5,262 nt of DNA from JBIOJM01 sp044450785 (GTDB lineage Bacteria > Planctomycetota > Planctomycetia > Isosphaerales > Isosphaeraceae), in contig JBIOJM010000504.1 in assembly GCA_044450785.1 (NCBI GenBank), forward strand, positions 1 to 5,262, read 5' to 3'. Below are positions 5,206 to 5,262 of the stretch, in pieces. The position numbers and the translations under genes are program-made. Under the pieces are notes generated by a model. It ran no database searches. It had not been told where the DNA came from and was given only the letters and a program-made list of their open reading frames with translations. Within the stretch, counting starts at the first letter, position 1; the number at the start of each line of letters is the position of its first letter.

Positions 5206-5262
5206 ATAAGAGAAAGAGCAAGATGAAGAGTAAGATTTGGAAGAGGACTAAGAGCAAGAGCA
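5206..5262. repeat. Purine-rich low-complexity AAGAGC-type repeat
   Basis: From about 5206 to the window edge, the plus strand is almost all A and G with repeated AAGAGC/AAGAG units (for example near 5209, 5214, 5225 and 5250 onward). It is a degenerate tandem hexamer tract that continues beyond the window. Such tracts occur between genes in some planctomycetes (recalled, not checked). An ATG at 5223 opens a Lys/Ser-rich frame to the edge, but its composition is that of the repeat. Confidence 0.6.

Larger units (their letters stand above)
4995..5262. other. Intergenic region right of trxA
   Basis: I see no convincing gene here. The region carries the trxA promoter (5003-5030), a GC-rich inverted repeat (5054-5072), a second inverted repeat (5165-5187) and a purine-rich low-complexity tract (5206-5262). 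A minus-strand open frame over 5027-5257 is not a credible gene: its hydrophobic start is the translation of the low-complexity tract, and its remainder is Pro/Arg-rich noise crossing the trxA promoter. Confidence 0.6.

Noticed and set aside
5180..5210. Possible plus-strand promoter TTGACG ... ACATAA
   Set aside because: The -10 is poor, the -35 falls inside the 5165-5187 hairpin, and no downstream gene is visible in the window.
5027..5257. 76-codon minus-strand frame with a hydrophobic start resembling a signal peptide
   Set aside because: The LLFQILLFILLFLL-like start is the translation of the purine/pyrimidine tract; the rest is compositional noise and crosses the trxA promoter.

Overview
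The window reads as high-GC bacterial chromosome carrying core metabolic and housekeeping genes. The protein style suggests a planctomycete, possibly of the Isosphaeraceae type. The hints are a DeoC of the 'FPHGGH / KTSTGYGTGGAT' type, frequent GTG starts, often weak Shine-Dalgarno sequences, and purine-rich AAGAGC-type low-complexity DNA between genes. This placement is inference from recall and was not checked by a search.

Layout: positions 1-280 hold no convincing protein gene. They contain a C-run/G-run stem-loop that looks like a dispersed intergenic repeat, a possible -10 box, and a short ORF whose stop overlaps the rpiA start. rpiA (281-1003, +) encodes ribose-5-phosphate isomerase A. 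Everything after it is on the minus strand and reads right to left: trxA (thioredoxin, 4915-4583), trpF (phosphoribosylanthranilate isomerase, 4487-3807), rnc (ribonuclease III, 3758-3033), an unrecognised multi-pass membrane protein (3022-1751) and deoC (deoxyribose-phosphate aldolase, 1670-981). The gaps between them are about 95, 48, 10 and 80 bases. A good sigma70-type promoter (TTGACT, 16-base spacer, TATAAT) lies just upstream of trxA, so the five genes may form one operon, perhaps with an internal promoter before rnc. deoC and rpiA converge, and their coding ends overlap by 23 bp.

The region right of trxA (4916-5262) is intergenic. It holds the trxA promoter, a 29-codon leader ORF starting almost at the predicted transcription start, two inverted repeats, and the purine-rich tract at the right edge.

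The gene functions are mixed: redox (TrxA), tryptophan synthesis (TrpF), RNA processing (RNase III), deoxynucleoside catabolism (DeoC) and the pentose-phosphate pathway (RpiA). DeoC and RpiA share pentose-phosphate chemistry; the others have no obvious common pathway. All five recognised enzymes keep their key catalytic residues and look functional. I see no mobile element, CRISPR array, RNA gene or defence-like system. The least explained items are the membrane protein, the convergent overlap and the two short leader ORFs.
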